DNA from: an uncultured Collinsella sp.
GTDB taxonomy: Bacteria > Actinomycetota > Coriobacteriia > Coriobacteriales > Coriobacteriaceae
DNA: 28,742 nucleotides
NCBI GenBank assembly: GCA_958415625.1
Contig: CATYZI010000028.1
Location: 1-28,742, forward strand
Direction: 5' to 3'
The notes below the pieces were generated by a model that was given only the letters and a program-made list of their open reading frames with translations, searched no databases and had not been told where the DNA came from. This document shows, piece by piece, positions 12,719-21,500 of this stretch (its first letter is position 1; each line of letters starts with the position of its first letter). The position numbers and the translations under genes were made by a program.

Positions 12719-13438
12719 CTAGGCTTCCTTACTCGGGAGCACCAGGAGGCGGTGGCAGTACGGACAGTGCGTAATCTCGCTACCGTCGTGGTTGAGGTCG
12801 CTCATGGACGATGCCTGCAGCGCGGTGTGGCAGACCGTGGGGATGTTGCCCTGGATGGTCTCGACGGCCAAGCCGCGGAACTGCTTGAGCAGACGCTCGT
12901 AGTCGCTGAGCACGTCGGTGGGCAGCGTAGCGGCCAGCGCGGTGCGCTCCTTGGTGGCGGCATCGATCTGGGCCTGGAGGTCGGCTGCCTTGGCGCGGGC
13001 GGCCTTGGTGTCGGCCTTCACGCCCTCCTCGAACTTGGCGATGATTGCCTGTGCGCGAGCCTCGCGGTCGAGCGCCTCCTTGTGGGCGACTACGACGTCC
13101 TTGCGGGTGTGCTCGATCTTGTCCAGGCGCTTGGCCAGGGTGGCGAGCTCGTTCTCCAGGTCCTGAACCTCGCGGTAGTCAGAGCCATCAACGTGGCGCT
13201 TCTTGGCGGCCTCGATGGCGTTATTGGTCTGAATCTCGGTGGTGTTGAGGTCATCGAGCTCAATATCCAGGTCCTTGCGCTGGGCGTAGAGCTTGGTCAT
13301 CTCGGCCTTGAGCTTAACGTAGGTCTTGCGCTTGGAAGCGAGCTCCTTGAGCTCCGGCATATTGGCAAGTTCGCTCTTGTTGCGGGCGAGCTCCAAATCG
13401 ATCTGTTGCAGCTTGAGTAGCGTAGCGCCGGCGCTCAT
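12719..13438 (-). CDS. Coiled-coil protein with C-terminal zinc ribbon (CT398/COG1579 type)
   Basis: A 239-residue cytosolic protein: an antiparallel coiled-coil hairpin fills residues 5-190 (Lys/Glu/Leu/Ala-rich), followed by a short C4-type zinc-ribbon domain. Family members are conserved in Actinobacteria and often sit next to NIF3-like genes, as here; the role is not settled. Normally the ribbon has two CxxC knuckles. The second is intact (Cys225, Cys228 in HCPYCHRLL), but the first reads IPTVCHTAL, leaving only Cys203 where a pair is expected. I start at the ATG at 13438, which follows AGGAGAG and overlaps the NIF3 stop as ATGA; the frame is open to 13474 but unsupported. Confidence in family is good. 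Confidence 0.85.
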   Translation of the reverse strand: MSAGATLLKLQQIDLELARNKSELANMPELKELASKRKTYVKLKAEMTKLYAQRKDLDIELDDLNTTEIQTNNAIEAAKKRHVDGSDYREVQDLENELATLAKRLDKIEHTRKDVVVAHKEALDREARAQAIIAKFEEGVKADTKAARAKAADLQAQIDAATKERTALAATLPTDVLSDYERLLKQFRGLAVETIQGNIPTVCHTALQASSMSDLNHDGSEITHCPYCHRLLVLPSKEA

Positions 13439-14244
13439 AAGTTCTCTCCTTTTGTCACAGTCCACCATTGGCAAGGGTTCAGTATTTTAATCGCATGACG
13501 GGGGTCAACCCCGGCGTCAACCGCAGAGTTCATCAAGATATCCACGAACGGCTCCTCGGAGCGGTCGTGGCCAAGCAAGATCACCGGCAACCCACGCAGA
13601 GCGAGGTCTTGCGCCACGTGGTAGCCCGCCTCGCCCGTCACGACAACATCCGCGCCTGCGGCGATGGCTAGCTCTCCGAAGTCGCCCAGGGAGCCGCCCA
13701 GGATGGCGACGGTCCGGCACGGGTGCTCGGCTTCGCCCCATACGCGCGGGTCGCTGCCAAACGCCGTGGCGGCGCGTGCGGCGAGGTCGCGCAGCGTGCG
13801 CGGATCGTTGAGCGTTGCTAACGCGCCCAGGCCGGTCGACTCGGGGTCGTCCACGTGTTCCAGTGAGCTCACGGGTGCGGCACCCAGCAGCTTGCTCAGA
13901 CAGACACGGGCTTCGTGCGAGCGGTCCAGGTTGGTGTGGAGTGAAATAATGATCACGCCGCAGCGGGCAGCCTCGTACAGCGCAGCGCTGCACTGGGGTC
14001 GCGTCGCGCTGGGCGGGCAAAACGCCTCAGGCGCCTTGATGTAGATAGGATGATGCGTGAGCAACACATTGGCTCCGGCTTCCAAGGCGCGCTGCACGTT
14101 GTCCCTGGTGGCATCGAGCGCGCAGGCAACGCCGCGGATCTCATCGTCGGGGTCGCCAACGGATAAGCCTACGTGGTCCCAGGGTTCGGCGTCCGTCTTA
14201 GGATAGCGTGCAAGCAGGGCGCGCTCGAGCTCGGCGACGATCAT
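13435..14244 (-). CDS. NIF3/DUF34-like dinuclear metal protein
   Basis: A 269-residue member of the NIF3/YbgI family, which forms toroidal assemblies with a two-metal centre; it is sometimes annotated as a GTP cyclohydrolase I type 2, though the true reaction is unproven. Visible metal-site motifs are LTHHPIY (two His, about residues 62-63), HTNLD (about 102-106) and GHDRSEEPF near residue 229. The middle shows an insert shorter than the PII-like domain found in long family members. Its ATG overlaps the cysteine desulfurase stop by 4 bases, and its stop overlaps the zinc-ribbon start by 4 bases, so all three should be translationally coupled. Family is confident; function is not. Confidence 0.88.
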   Translation of the reverse strand: MIVAELERALLARYPKTDAEPWDHVGLSVGDPDDEIRGVACALDATRDNVQRALEAGANVLLTHHPIYIKAPEAFCPPSATRPQCSAALYEAARCGVIIISLHTNLDRSHEARVCLSKLLGAAPVSSLEHVDDPESTGLGALATLNDPRTLRDLAARAATAFGSDPRVWGEAEHPCRTVAILGGSLGDFGELAIAAGADVVVTGEAGYHVAQDLALRGLPVILLGHDRSEEPFVDILMNSAVDAGVDPRHAIKILNPCQWWTVTKGENL

Positions 14245-15419
14245 GCGGCACCTACGATCGAGAGTAGCGTCTGGGCAAAGTCGTCCAGATCGGCTGGGTT
14301 CACGCGGTCATCGAAGGAAATGCGCAGTGCGCCCAGCGCCTGCTCGCGACCGATGCCCATTGCGCTCAAAACATGGCTGGGGTCCATGCTGCCGCTCGAG
14401 CATGCCGAGCCTGCAGACACCTCAAAACCGGCGGCGTCGAGCTTGATGATGAGCTCCTCGGAGTCCATACCGTCAATATAGATCGATACCATGCCGGGCA
14501 GACGGTCGGCATGTGCGTAGTCGCCCATGGTGGCGTGAATGCGCGGATGGGCCGTAAGCGTGGCGTAGAGCTTATCGGAAAGGGCTTGCAGCGTCGCACG
14601 CTCCTGGGCCACGTGGGGCGCCAGCGTGCGGGCGGCAGCGGCGAAAGCCAGCTGCGTGCGCAGGTCCTGCGTGCCGGCGCGACGTCCGGCTTCCTGTCCT
14701 CCGCCAAAGATGCGGGGGCGCAGCGGCGTGCGGTTCTTAAGGTAGAGCGCGCCAGAGGCAACGGGACCTCCAATTTTGTGGGCCGCGACGGACATGGCGT
14801 CGACGCCCAGCTCGTTAGCATCGAGCGGAATATGCAAGTAGCCCTGGATGGCATCGGTATGAAACAAGGCGCCGGCGGTATGCGCGGCAGCGGCCAGCTC
14901 GCGGATGGGCTGTACCACGCCGGTCTCGTTGTTGGCGGCCATGATGCTCACGAGTGCGACATCGTCGCCGAGCAGCTCCGTGAGCGCTGCGGGCTCAATG
15001 TAGCCCGCGCGACAGGGCTGCACCAGGTCGACGGTAAAGCCGGCGGCGCGCAGCAGCGGCAGGTTGTCAAGGATCGAATCGTGCTCAATCGCCGACACGA
15101 TCACGCGGTCGCGCTTGCGATCGCGCTGGCGAGCGCCCTCGGCAAGGCCGAGGAGCGCCAACTGGTTGGCCTCGGTGCCGCCATTGGTCAGGACGATCTC
15201 GGACGGGCGGACGCGCGCGCCAAAGCTGCGGGCAATCTCGCGACGGGCGACTTCCAGGCGTGCGGCGGCCTTACGACCGAGCGAGTGCAGCGAGTTGGGG
15301 TTGACGCCGGCAAGCTCGCTATCATCGTACTCATGCTGCGCAAGGAGCGCCTCGGCGCGCATGGGCGTCGAGGCGGCGTAGTCAAGATTCACGGGTATGC
15401 GGTTTTGACCTGCGGTCAT
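14241..15419 (-). CDS. Cysteine desulfurase (NifS/IscS family)
   Basis: A PLP-dependent enzyme that removes sulfur from cysteine as an enzyme persulfide, supplying Fe-S cluster, tRNA or cofactor assembly. The 392-residue protein is of normal length. The N-terminus shows LDYAAST, the PLP-stacking His113 in IEHDSI, the ANNETG motif (162-167), FHTDAIQ (His187, Asp189), the Schiff-base Lys215 in SVAAHKIGGP, and catalytic Cys340 in SAGSACSSG on a group I-like loop. No IscU, SufBCD or MnmA gene is present in the window, so the acceptor is unknown. It lies 6 bases after rpe and overlaps NIF3. The link with ispH, whose product needs an Fe-S cluster, is only a suggestion. Confidence 0.93.
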   Translation of the reverse strand: MTAGQNRIPVNLDYAASTPMRAEALLAQHEYDDSELAGVNPNSLHSLGRKAAARLEVARREIARSFGARVRPSEIVLTNGGTEANQLALLGLAEGARQRDRKRDRVIVSAIEHDSILDNLPLLRAAGFTVDLVQPCRAGYIEPAALTELLGDDVALVSIMAANNETGVVQPIRELAAAAHTAGALFHTDAIQGYLHIPLDANELGVDAMSVAAHKIGGPVASGALYLKNRTPLRPRIFGGGQEAGRRAGTQDLRTQLAFAAAARTLAPHVAQERATLQALSDKLYATLTAHPRIHATMGDYAHADRLPGMVSIYIDGMDSEELIIKLDAAGFEVSAGSACSSGSMDPSHVLSAMGIGREQALGALRISFDDRVNPADLDDFAQTLLSIVGAA

Positions 15420-15425
15420 AAGGGT

Positions 15426-16097
15426 TTATGCCTCCTGTGCGGCCTCGTTGCCCAGCTTCTGCAGCAGTGCAACCTCGGCAGCGGGATCTTCGGACTTAAA
15501 TACGGCGGAGCCGGCTACGAGCACGTTGGCACCGGCCTTGACGACCTCGGCGATGTTTTTGGAAGAGATACCGCCGTCGACCTCTATGAGGGGCGACACG
15601 CCGTGGCGCTCACACATGGCCTTGAGTTCGTGGAGCTTGGCGATGGTACCCGGGATAAAGCTCTGACCGCCAAAGCCAGGGTTCACGCTCATGAGCAGCA
15701 CCATATCGACAACGTCGATGATGCTTTCGAGCACGCAGACGGGCGTGGCGGGGTTGAGCACCACGCCGGCCTTGACGCCGCGCTGCTGCAGGTGCGTGAG
15801 CGTGCGGTGCAGGTGCGTGGAGGCCTCGTAGTGCACGGTGATCATGTCGGCACCGGCGTCGGCGTACCAATCGACCGTCTCGTCGGGGTTCGACACCATC
15901 AGGTGCGCGTCCACCGGTACATCGGTGGAGCGCTTGACGGCCTTGAGGATGTCAACGCCAAAGGTGAGGTTGCCGGTAAAGTGACCGTCCATCACGTCGA
16001 AGTGAACGTAATCTGCGCCGGCGATCTTGTCGAGCTCGCCCTTGAGGTTGGCCATGTCGGCCGAAAGGACGGACGGAGCGATTTTAATGGAACCCAT
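15426..16097 (-). CDS. rpe: Ribulose-phosphate 3-epimerase
   Basis: Interconverts D-ribulose 5-phosphate and D-xylulose 5-phosphate in the non-oxidative pentose phosphate pathway. The 223-residue TIM barrel has the expected length and metal and catalytic residues: His32 and Asp34 in VHFDVMDGHF, His65 in DAHLMV, and Asp174 in EVDGGIS. The phosphate-binding segment SVNPGFGGQSF lies at 137-147. The ATG at 16097 is preceded by AGAAAGG; the gene begins 18 bases after gpsA and ends 6 before the cysteine desulfurase. The C-terminus is Ala/Glu-rich. Confidence is very high; the allulose-phosphate epimerase relatives are less likely given the length and context. Confidence 0.96.
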   Translation of the reverse strand: MGSIKIAPSVLSADMANLKGELDKIAGADYVHFDVMDGHFTGNLTFGVDILKAVKRSTDVPVDAHLMVSNPDETVDWYADAGADMITVHYEASTHLHRTLTHLQQRGVKAGVVLNPATPVCVLESIIDVVDMVLLMSVNPGFGGQSFIPGTIAKLHELKAMCERHGVSPLIEVDGGISSKNIAEVVKAGANVLVAGSAVFKSEDPAAEVALLQKLGNEAAQEA

Positions 16098-16115
16098 GGT
16101 TGTTGCCTTTCTGCG

Positions 16116-17123
16116 CTAGTCGGTAAGTCCGTAGAACTCTTGAGAGGGGACGCGATCTGTGAGAATCTCGAGCGCCCTATCCAAAGTAACACCGTTGTAG
16201 AGCGTTTGCTCCACGGCAAAGGTGAGCGGAATGTCTACGCCCAGTGAACGGGCGAGCTCGCTCACGCTGCGGGCCGCGACGGCGCCCTCGACCACCATAT
16301 GCGTGCGCGTCTGGTACTCGTCGAGCGAAACGCCGTGGGCAAACTCGAAGCCAAAGGTGCGGTTGCGCGAATGCTCGGAGGTGCAGGTGGCGATAAGGTC
16401 ACCCATGCCGGCAAGCCCCATGCAGGTCATGGCCTGACCGCCGCGGGCGTGCACTAGGCGGCTGATCTCGGCTAAGCCGCGCGTCATGATGAGGGCGAGC
16501 GTGTTGTCGCCCGCGCCCGAGCCGGCGGAGATGCCGCACACGATGGCGATGACGTTTTTCATAGCGCCGCATACCTCGACGCCGGTCATGTCCTGCGACA
16601 GGTAGATGCGGAAGGCCGTGGATAAGAGCAGGTCCTTAAAGGTCTCCCCTACCTGCGAGTCTTTGCTGGCGATGACGGCGGCAGAAAGCCTGCCGCGGCA
16701 GATCTCCTCGGCATGATTGGGGCCCGAGAGCGCAGCCACGCGCGCTTCGTTGCCGATCTCGCTGGCAATGACCTCGCTCATGAGCAGGCCGGACTCGGGC
16801 TCAATGCCCTTGGTGAGGCACAGAACCGGCGTCTCGTCCGCGATGAACGGCGCCGCCTGGTGGCAGACGTCGCGCAGGTGCGTGGAGGGCACGGCAAAGA
16901 TGATGGCATCGGCGCCCTCGAGTGCCTGCTCCAGGTCCGTCGTGGCGACGACATTGCCGGGCAGCTCATATCCCACCAGATACCGGGGGTTGCGGTGCTC
17001 GCCATTGATGCCGGCGGCCGTATGCTCGCTGTGGGCCCACATGGTCACGCGCTCGGCTCGCGCGGCGGCAAGGCCGGCGACGGCGGTTCCCCAGGAGCCG
17101 GAGCCAATCAGCGCAACATTCAT
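16116..17123 (-). CDS. gpsA: Glycerol-3-phosphate dehydrogenase [NAD(P)+]
   Basis: Reduces dihydroxyacetone phosphate to sn-glycerol-3-phosphate, the backbone for phospholipid synthesis. The 335-residue protein has the N-terminal dinucleotide motif GSGSWG (7-12), the TKGIE segment with Lys105, LSGPNHAEE (132-140) and the catalytic-domain GAMKN with Lys189, followed by the GAGDNT and GLAGMGDL motifs. Its product is used by the gene directly downstream of its upstream neighbour, plsY, which lies 9 bases away; together they form the start of phospholipid synthesis. AGGAGA precedes the ATG. Length and motifs are standard. Confidence 0.97.
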   Translation of the reverse strand: MNVALIGSGSWGTAVAGLAAARAERVTMWAHSEHTAAGINGEHRNPRYLVGYELPGNVVATTDLEQALEGADAIIFAVPSTHLRDVCHQAAPFIADETPVLCLTKGIEPESGLLMSEVIASEIGNEARVAALSGPNHAEEICRGRLSAAVIASKDSQVGETFKDLLLSTAFRIYLSQDMTGVEVCGAMKNVIAIVCGISAGSGAGDNTLALIMTRGLAEISRLVHARGGQAMTCMGLAGMGDLIATCTSEHSRNRTFGFEFAHGVSLDEYQTRTHMVVEGAVAARSVSELARSLGVDIPLTFAVEQTLYNGVTLDRALEILTDRVPSQEFYGLTD

Positions 17124-17132
17124 GACTTTCTC

Positions 17133-17816
17133 CTACTTATCGTCGGGCTCAGTGACGCGCTTGGTAAACGAGAGCTTGGACTCCTTACCGCACATGAGCT
17201 TTTTGATGTTCGCGCGATGGGCCCACACCACGGTGATGCCGATCATCGCCATGCAGAACTTAAGTCCCAGGCTGCCGTACGGAAAGACCGCGCAGACGGC
17301 GATGGGAAGACCGATGGCCGCGGCAAGCGAGCCTACCGACACAAACTTGGTGATGGCGACGGCCACGATAAACATGCCCAGCAGCGAAAGTCCGATGGGC
17401 CAGTACCAGGCGAGGATGACGCCCAAGCCCACGGCGATACCCTTGCCGCCATGGAAGTTGAGGTAGGGCGAGAAGATGTGCCCCCACACCGCAGCCAGGC
17501 AGATGACGCCGAGCATCCAGTCGCCGGGGGCTCCAGGCGCCATGATACTCACAGGGAAGCCATAGCCCACGCCCGCGATAAGCGGACGGGCGATAAGGAC
17601 GCAGATGGCGCCCTTCAGGCAGTCGAGCAGCAGCGTGAGCGCAGCCACCTTGGGGCCGGCTACGCGCAGGGCGTTGGTGGTGCCGATGTTACCGGAGCCC
17701 GCCTTGCGAATATCGGTGTGATTAAACACGCGACCCAGGATCAGGCCAAACGGAATCGCTCCGATAAAGAACGAGATCACGGCGCAGATGGCGGTCAGCA
17801 GAATCGGATTATGCAT
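17133..17816 (-). CDS. plsY: Acyl-phosphate:glycerol-3-phosphate acyltransferase
   Basis: A membrane enzyme that transfers an acyl group from acyl phosphate to position 1 of glycerol-3-phosphate, giving lysophosphatidic acid. The 227-residue protein has five or so helices and the family motifs: SGNIGTTNALR (about 41-51), GHIFSPYLNFHGGKG (about 112-126) and a C-terminal HRANIKKL. In motif 2 the usual FKGGKG reads FHGGKG and the usual Pro after GHIF reads Ser; the catalytic role is still expected. The start at 17816 overlaps der by 8 bases and is preceded by AAGGAG. Its substrate is made by the downstream gene gpsA. Slightly longer than typical because of a basic C-terminal tail. Confidence 0.94.
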   Translation of the reverse strand: MHNPILLTAICAVISFFIGAIPFGLILGRVFNHTDIRKAGSGNIGTTNALRVAGPKVAALTLLLDCLKGAICVLIARPLIAGVGYGFPVSIMAPGAPGDWMLGVICLAAVWGHIFSPYLNFHGGKGIAVGLGVILAWYWPIGLSLLGMFIVAVAITKFVSVGSLAAAIGLPIAVCAVFPYGSLGLKFCMAMIGITVVWAHRANIKKLMCGKESKLSFTKRVTEPDDK

Positions 17817-19143
17817 CCTTTTGCTCCTTCTTCCTAAAGAAGAGTCGAATGGGCGTGCCGGAAAAATCGAAGGTCGAGCGCATACGGTTCTCCACGTAGC
17901 GCTGGTAGGTGTCGTTGACCAGGTCGCTTTGGTTGACGAAGAACGTAAACGTCGGTGGGTTGACGCCCGTCTGGGTCACGTAGTGCATGCGCAGGCGGCG
18001 CTTGCCGTCCACCACGGTGTGGCCGAACTCGCGCAGGTCGGTGAGGAACGTGTTGAGGCGCGAGGTGGCGATCTTTTGCGAACGTGTCTTCTCAGCGGCG
18101 TCGACCATCGCCCAGATCTTTTCGACGCTGCGGCCGGTCAGGGCCGAAATGCGCAGGTACTGGGCCCAGGGAGCCATGACGCCCAGACGGCGGTCGACGG
18201 TCTCCATGCAGGCCTCGCGCTTGCGGTCATCGTCGAGCAGGTCCCACTTGTTGAGCAGCACCACGATGGCGCAGCCGCGTTCGATGGCCAAGCCCATGAC
18301 CTTCTGGTCCTGCTCGGTGACGCCCACGGAGGCGTCGACGACGAGCAACGCCACGTCGGCGCGGTCGATGGCGCGCAGGCCGCGGACCATGGAGTAGTAC
18401 TCGATGTTCTCGTACACGGTGCTCTTCTTGCGAATGCCCGCGGTGTCGACCATGCGGTAGTGCTTGCCGTCGCGTTCGACGACGGTGTCGATGGCATCGC
18501 GCGTGGTGCCGGCGATGTTGGATACGATGGAGCGGTCGGCCCCCAGGATGCGGTTGAACAGCGAGGACTTACCGGCGTTGGGGCGGCCGATGATGGCCAC
18601 GTTCAGCGCGTCGGGGAACTCGTCGGCGACCTCGTCCTCTTCCTCGGGTAACAGGGCCACGATGTCGTCGAGCAGGTCGCCCGTGCCGTGGCCGTGAAGG
18701 GCCGACAGCGGCGTGGGCTCACCGACGCCGAGCGAATAGAACTCCCAGATGTTGTCATTCTCGCGGTCGGGGTTGTCGAGCTTGTTCACCAGCAGAAAGA
18801 CCGGCTTGTCGCAGCGCTTGAGCATGCGGGCGACCGACTCGTCCTCCTCGGTGACGCCGGTGCGGCCGTCGACCACAAACAGGATGACGGCAGCTTCCTC
18901 GGCGGCGGCAAGGGCCTGGTCGCGGATGGACGTGGCAAAGACGTCGTCGCTCTTGAGTGGCTCGATGCCGCCTGTGTCGACGATGGTGAACTCGCGGCCG
19001 TTCCAATCGGCCGTGTGATACGAGCGGTCGCGCGTGACGCCGCGGGACTCGTGGACGATGGCGTCCGAGGTCTGGGCCAGGCGGTTAACGAGCGTGGACT
19101 TGCCCACGTTGGGGCGTCCGACGACGGCGACGATAGGTTTCAT
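17809..19143 (-). CDS. der: Ribosome-associated GTPase Der (EngA)
   Basis: An essential double GTPase needed for maturation of the 50S ribosomal subunit. The 444-residue protein carries two G domains. The first has GRPNVGKST (9-17), DTGG (56-59) and NKLD (120-123); the second has GRPNAGKSS (186-194), DTAGI and NKWD. A C-terminal KH-like domain follows (about 350-444). A linker rich in acidic residues (PEEEDEVADEF, about 166-176) joins the G domains. AAAGGAGA precedes the ATG, and the gene begins 10 bases after the DUF512 gene. The pairing of der with a DUF512 gene and with plsY/gpsA is a common arrangement in related bacteria. Confidence is very high. Confidence 0.97.
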   Translation of the reverse strand: MKPIVAVVGRPNVGKSTLVNRLAQTSDAIVHESRGVTRDRSYHTADWNGREFTIVDTGGIEPLKSDDVFATSIRDQALAAAEEAAVILFVVDGRTGVTEEDESVARMLKRCDKPVFLLVNKLDNPDRENDNIWEFYSLGVGEPTPLSALHGHGTGDLLDDIVALLPEEEDEVADEFPDALNVAIIGRPNAGKSSLFNRILGADRSIVSNIAGTTRDAIDTVVERDGKHYRMVDTAGIRKKSTVYENIEYYSMVRGLRAIDRADVALLVVDASVGVTEQDQKVMGLAIERGCAIVVLLNKWDLLDDDRKREACMETVDRRLGVMAPWAQYLRISALTGRSVEKIWAMVDAAEKTRSQKIATSRLNTFLTDLREFGHTVVDGKRRLRMHYVTQTGVNPPTFTFFVNQSDLVNDTYQRYVENRMRSTFDFSGTPIRLFFRKKEQKDA

Positions 19144-19153
19144 CTGCTCTCCT

Positions 19154-20596
19154 TTAATGGGTAGGGTCAGCGGGAATAGTTGAATTGGCGGGCGTTATGC
19201 CAAGGATGTGCTCTAGGGTATCGAGCAGCTCATGCGGCATGGTCGATACCACATGAACCTCAGCGCCGCGACCGGTAAGGCTTGCGAGTAATTCGTCACG
19301 ATGATACTCGTCAAGGGTCATACCGTCGGCGTTGAACATGAGCTTAGGCACAAAGAGCATAACCCCCGACAGGTCTTGCGGCAGTTGCTCTAAGATGTCG
19401 CAGGCGACGATGAGGCCGGTCACGTCCACGTTGCCGCCAAAGTAGCGGTTTTTGATAGCCGTGACGGTACCGGCAAGGCCCTGCGGCGATTCCACGAAAC
19501 GTGCCACCGTATCGCGTGCGCTGGCCCCCGAGAGGCACAGCAGGCGCTGGCCCCGGGCGGCGATTGCCTCGCGAACGCGGCGCAGGCGCTCAGCATCGGC
19601 GGCGAGCACGTTGTCGGTCTCGTCCAAATAGGAGCGGATCATGCCGATGCCGTCGTAGTACTGCGGGTAGCCGTCGTAAAAGTCTGCCTCGGGCGGCTCG
19701 ATGCCGGCGTCCAGATAGAACTCGTCGCTCATCTGGAAGGTGTGGCGGCCAAAGCGCTCGAAGGCACGGTCCTGGAAGGGCCGGATCATGGCAATGGTCT
19801 CGCGCGCCAGTTCGGGCTTGTCGCTGTAGGACCAGCTAAAACGGTTCTGATGCTTGGTAAAACCGAGCGGCACAATGCCCAGGCTCGTGATCTGCTCGTG
19901 CTCCTCGCAAAAGCGCAAGGTCTTTTCCAGCTCCTCGCCGTCGTTCATGCCGGGACACAGAACAATCTGTGCGTGAATCTCGATGCCGGCCGCCATGATG
20001 GCCTCGAGCACGTCCATACCGCGCTGGGCGTTGCGGCCCATCATGCGGCGGCGGACGTCGGGGCTTACGGCATGGACCGACACGTTCATGGGGCTCATGT
20101 TGCGTTGAATGACGTTTTGCACGTCCTCGTCGGAAAGGTTCGTGAGCGTGACAAAGTTACCCTGTAAAAAACTTAGACGGTAGTCGTCGTCGCGGATGTA
20201 GAGCGTGGAGCGGCCGCCCTTGGGCAGCATGGTCATAAAGCAGAACACGCAGGCGTTGACGCAGGTACGCATGCCATCGAAGATGGGGCCATCGAACTCC
20301 AAGCCCCAGTCCTCGCCGGGAAAGCGATCGAGCTCAACGGGGGTGACGGTGTCGTCGCGCGGGCCGAAAACCTCCAACTCGACGGAATCGTCATCAGCCT
20401 CCCAAAGCCACACAATCATATCGGTCAGCTGCTCGCCGTTGACCGTGAGCACGCGCATGCCCGGTTCGATACCTACATCCCATGCGGGCGATTCGGGACG
20501 CACGTTCTTAACGAGCGCGCCCTCACCCGGCTCGGGGTCGCGGCTGCGCCCGTAATCGGCCACCTCGGCGGCGTATGCGGGTACGGTCTGGTCCAT
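19154..20596 (-). CDS. DUF512 protein with PDZ-like and radical-SAM-like domains
   Basis: A 480-residue protein of the COG1625/DUF512 type. An N-terminal PDZ-like domain (about 25-90: ALVKNVRPESPAWDVGIEPG) is followed by a cluster-binding C-x3-C-x2-C signature with Cys112, Cys116 and Cys119 (TCVNACVFCF), a radical-SAM-like barrel (to about 310) and the DUF512 C-terminal region. The reaction is unknown. I start at the ATG at 20596, 2 bases after ispH; AAGGAG lies a rather distant 14 bases upstream, and the frame remains open to 20761 but that part is Arg/His-rich antisense-like sequence. Sitting between ispH and der, it may be cotranslated with ispH. Membership is confident. Confidence 0.88.
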   Translation of the reverse strand: MDQTVPAYAAEVADYGRSRDPEPGEGALVKNVRPESPAWDVGIEPGMRVLTVNGEQLTDMIVWLWEADDDSVELEVFGPRDDTVTPVELDRFPGEDWGLEFDGPIFDGMRTCVNACVFCFMTMLPKGGRSTLYIRDDDYRLSFLQGNFVTLTNLSDEDVQNVIQRNMSPMNVSVHAVSPDVRRRMMGRNAQRGMDVLEAIMAAGIEIHAQIVLCPGMNDGEELEKTLRFCEEHEQITSLGIVPLGFTKHQNRFSWSYSDKPELARETIAMIRPFQDRAFERFGRHTFQMSDEFYLDAGIEPPEADFYDGYPQYYDGIGMIRSYLDETDNVLAADAERLRRVREAIAARGQRLLCLSGASARDTVARFVESPQGLAGTVTAIKNRYFGGNVDVTGLIVACDILEQLPQDLSGVMLFVPKLMFNADGMTLDEYHRDELLASLTGRGAEVHVVSTMPHELLDTLEHILGITPANSTIPADPTH

Positions 20597-20598
20597 GA

Positions 20599-21483
20599 TT
20601 AGCGGCAAAGCTCCTTGATACGCTCGACGGCGCGTTCGATGTGTTCTTGCGGGGTAGAGGCTCCGGCGGTGATGCCGATACGGTGAGCGTCGGTAAACCA
20701 CGCGGCCTGTAGCTCGGAAGCTTCCTCGATGTGATGTGTGCGCTCGCAGACGTCGGCGCAAATCTGCGCCAGGCGGCGGGTGTTGCCCGAGTTCTTGCCG
20801 CCTACCACGACCATGCAGTCGCAGCGGTTGGCAAGTGCGGCTGCTGCCTGTTGACGCTCACTCGTGGCGGCGCAGATGGTGTTGATCACACGCAGCTCCT
20901 GCACGCGCGGAGTGATGGCAGCCACGACCTCGGCCAGGTTCTGCGCGGTTTGGGTGGTCTGCACAACGAGGCCTACCTTGCCCTTGAGCGGCAGCGCGTC
21001 CGCATCGGCGGCGCAGCTCACGACCTGCGCGTCATCGCCGGCGTGGCCCAGGATGCCCTCAACCTCGGGATGGCCCGGCTCGCCCACGACGATCACGTGG
21101 TAGCCCTCGCGCACCAGGCGCTCGGCGGCCACGTGGACCTTCTTCACGTAGGGGCAGGTGGCGTCGACCACGGTAAGGCCGCGCCCGCGAGCGGCATCGA
21201 TCACCTGCGGCACCACGCCGTGAGCGCGGATGATCACGGTGCCCGATGCGGCATCGTCTAGGGTCTCGGCCAGACCGACGCCCGCCTCGGCGAGCTCGCG
21301 TACCACGATGGGGTTATGGATGAGCGGGCCCAGGGTGTGGACCTGAGCGCTCTCCCCCGCCTGCGGGGCGGCCGCCAGGGCCATATCGAGCGCGCGCTGC
21401 ACGCCGTAGCAGGTGCCGGCGTGGGCAGCGATTTCGATGGTGGGGGCGTCGACCTTTCCGGTTACAGCTTCGGCAGTGTTCAT
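20599..21483 (-). CDS. ispH: 4-hydroxy-3-methylbut-2-enyl diphosphate reductase
   Basis: The last enzyme of the MEP isoprenoid pathway: a [4Fe-4S] protein that reduces HMBPP to IPP and DMAPP in the cytosol. The 294-residue protein has the three cluster cysteines Cys25 (GTCYGVQRAL), Cys110 (DATCPYVKK) and Cys204 (NTICAATSERQ), plus GPLIHNP, RAHGV and GEPGHPEV motifs that bind the diphosphate. I start at the ATG at 21483, which has GAGGAAG 2-5 bases upstream; an in-frame ATG at 21498 lacks a ribosome site. It follows the acyltransferase gene by 17 bases. A requirement for an Fe-S cluster suggests that the cysteine desulfurase in the same gene series could supply sulfur. Confidence 0.97.
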   Translation of the reverse strand: MNTAEAVTGKVDAPTIEIAAHAGTCYGVQRALDMALAAAPQAGESAQVHTLGPLIHNPIVVRELAEAGVGLAETLDDAASGTVIIRAHGVVPQVIDAARGRGLTVVDATCPYVKKVHVAAERLVREGYHVIVVGEPGHPEVEGILGHAGDDAQVVSCAADADALPLKGKVGLVVQTTQTAQNLAEVVAAITPRVQELRVINTICAATSERQQAAAALANRCDCMVVVGGKNSGNTRRLAQICADVCERTHHIEEASELQAAWFTDAHRIGITAGASTPQEHIERAVERIKELCR

Positions 21484-21500
21484 GACTTCCTCGCCCATGG

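Noticed and set aside
14373..16247. 624-codon + strand frame across cysteine desulfurase and rpe
   Set aside because: Antisense shadow of two well-identified genes; the composition is Gly/Val/His-rich with no recognisable domain and no ribosome site.
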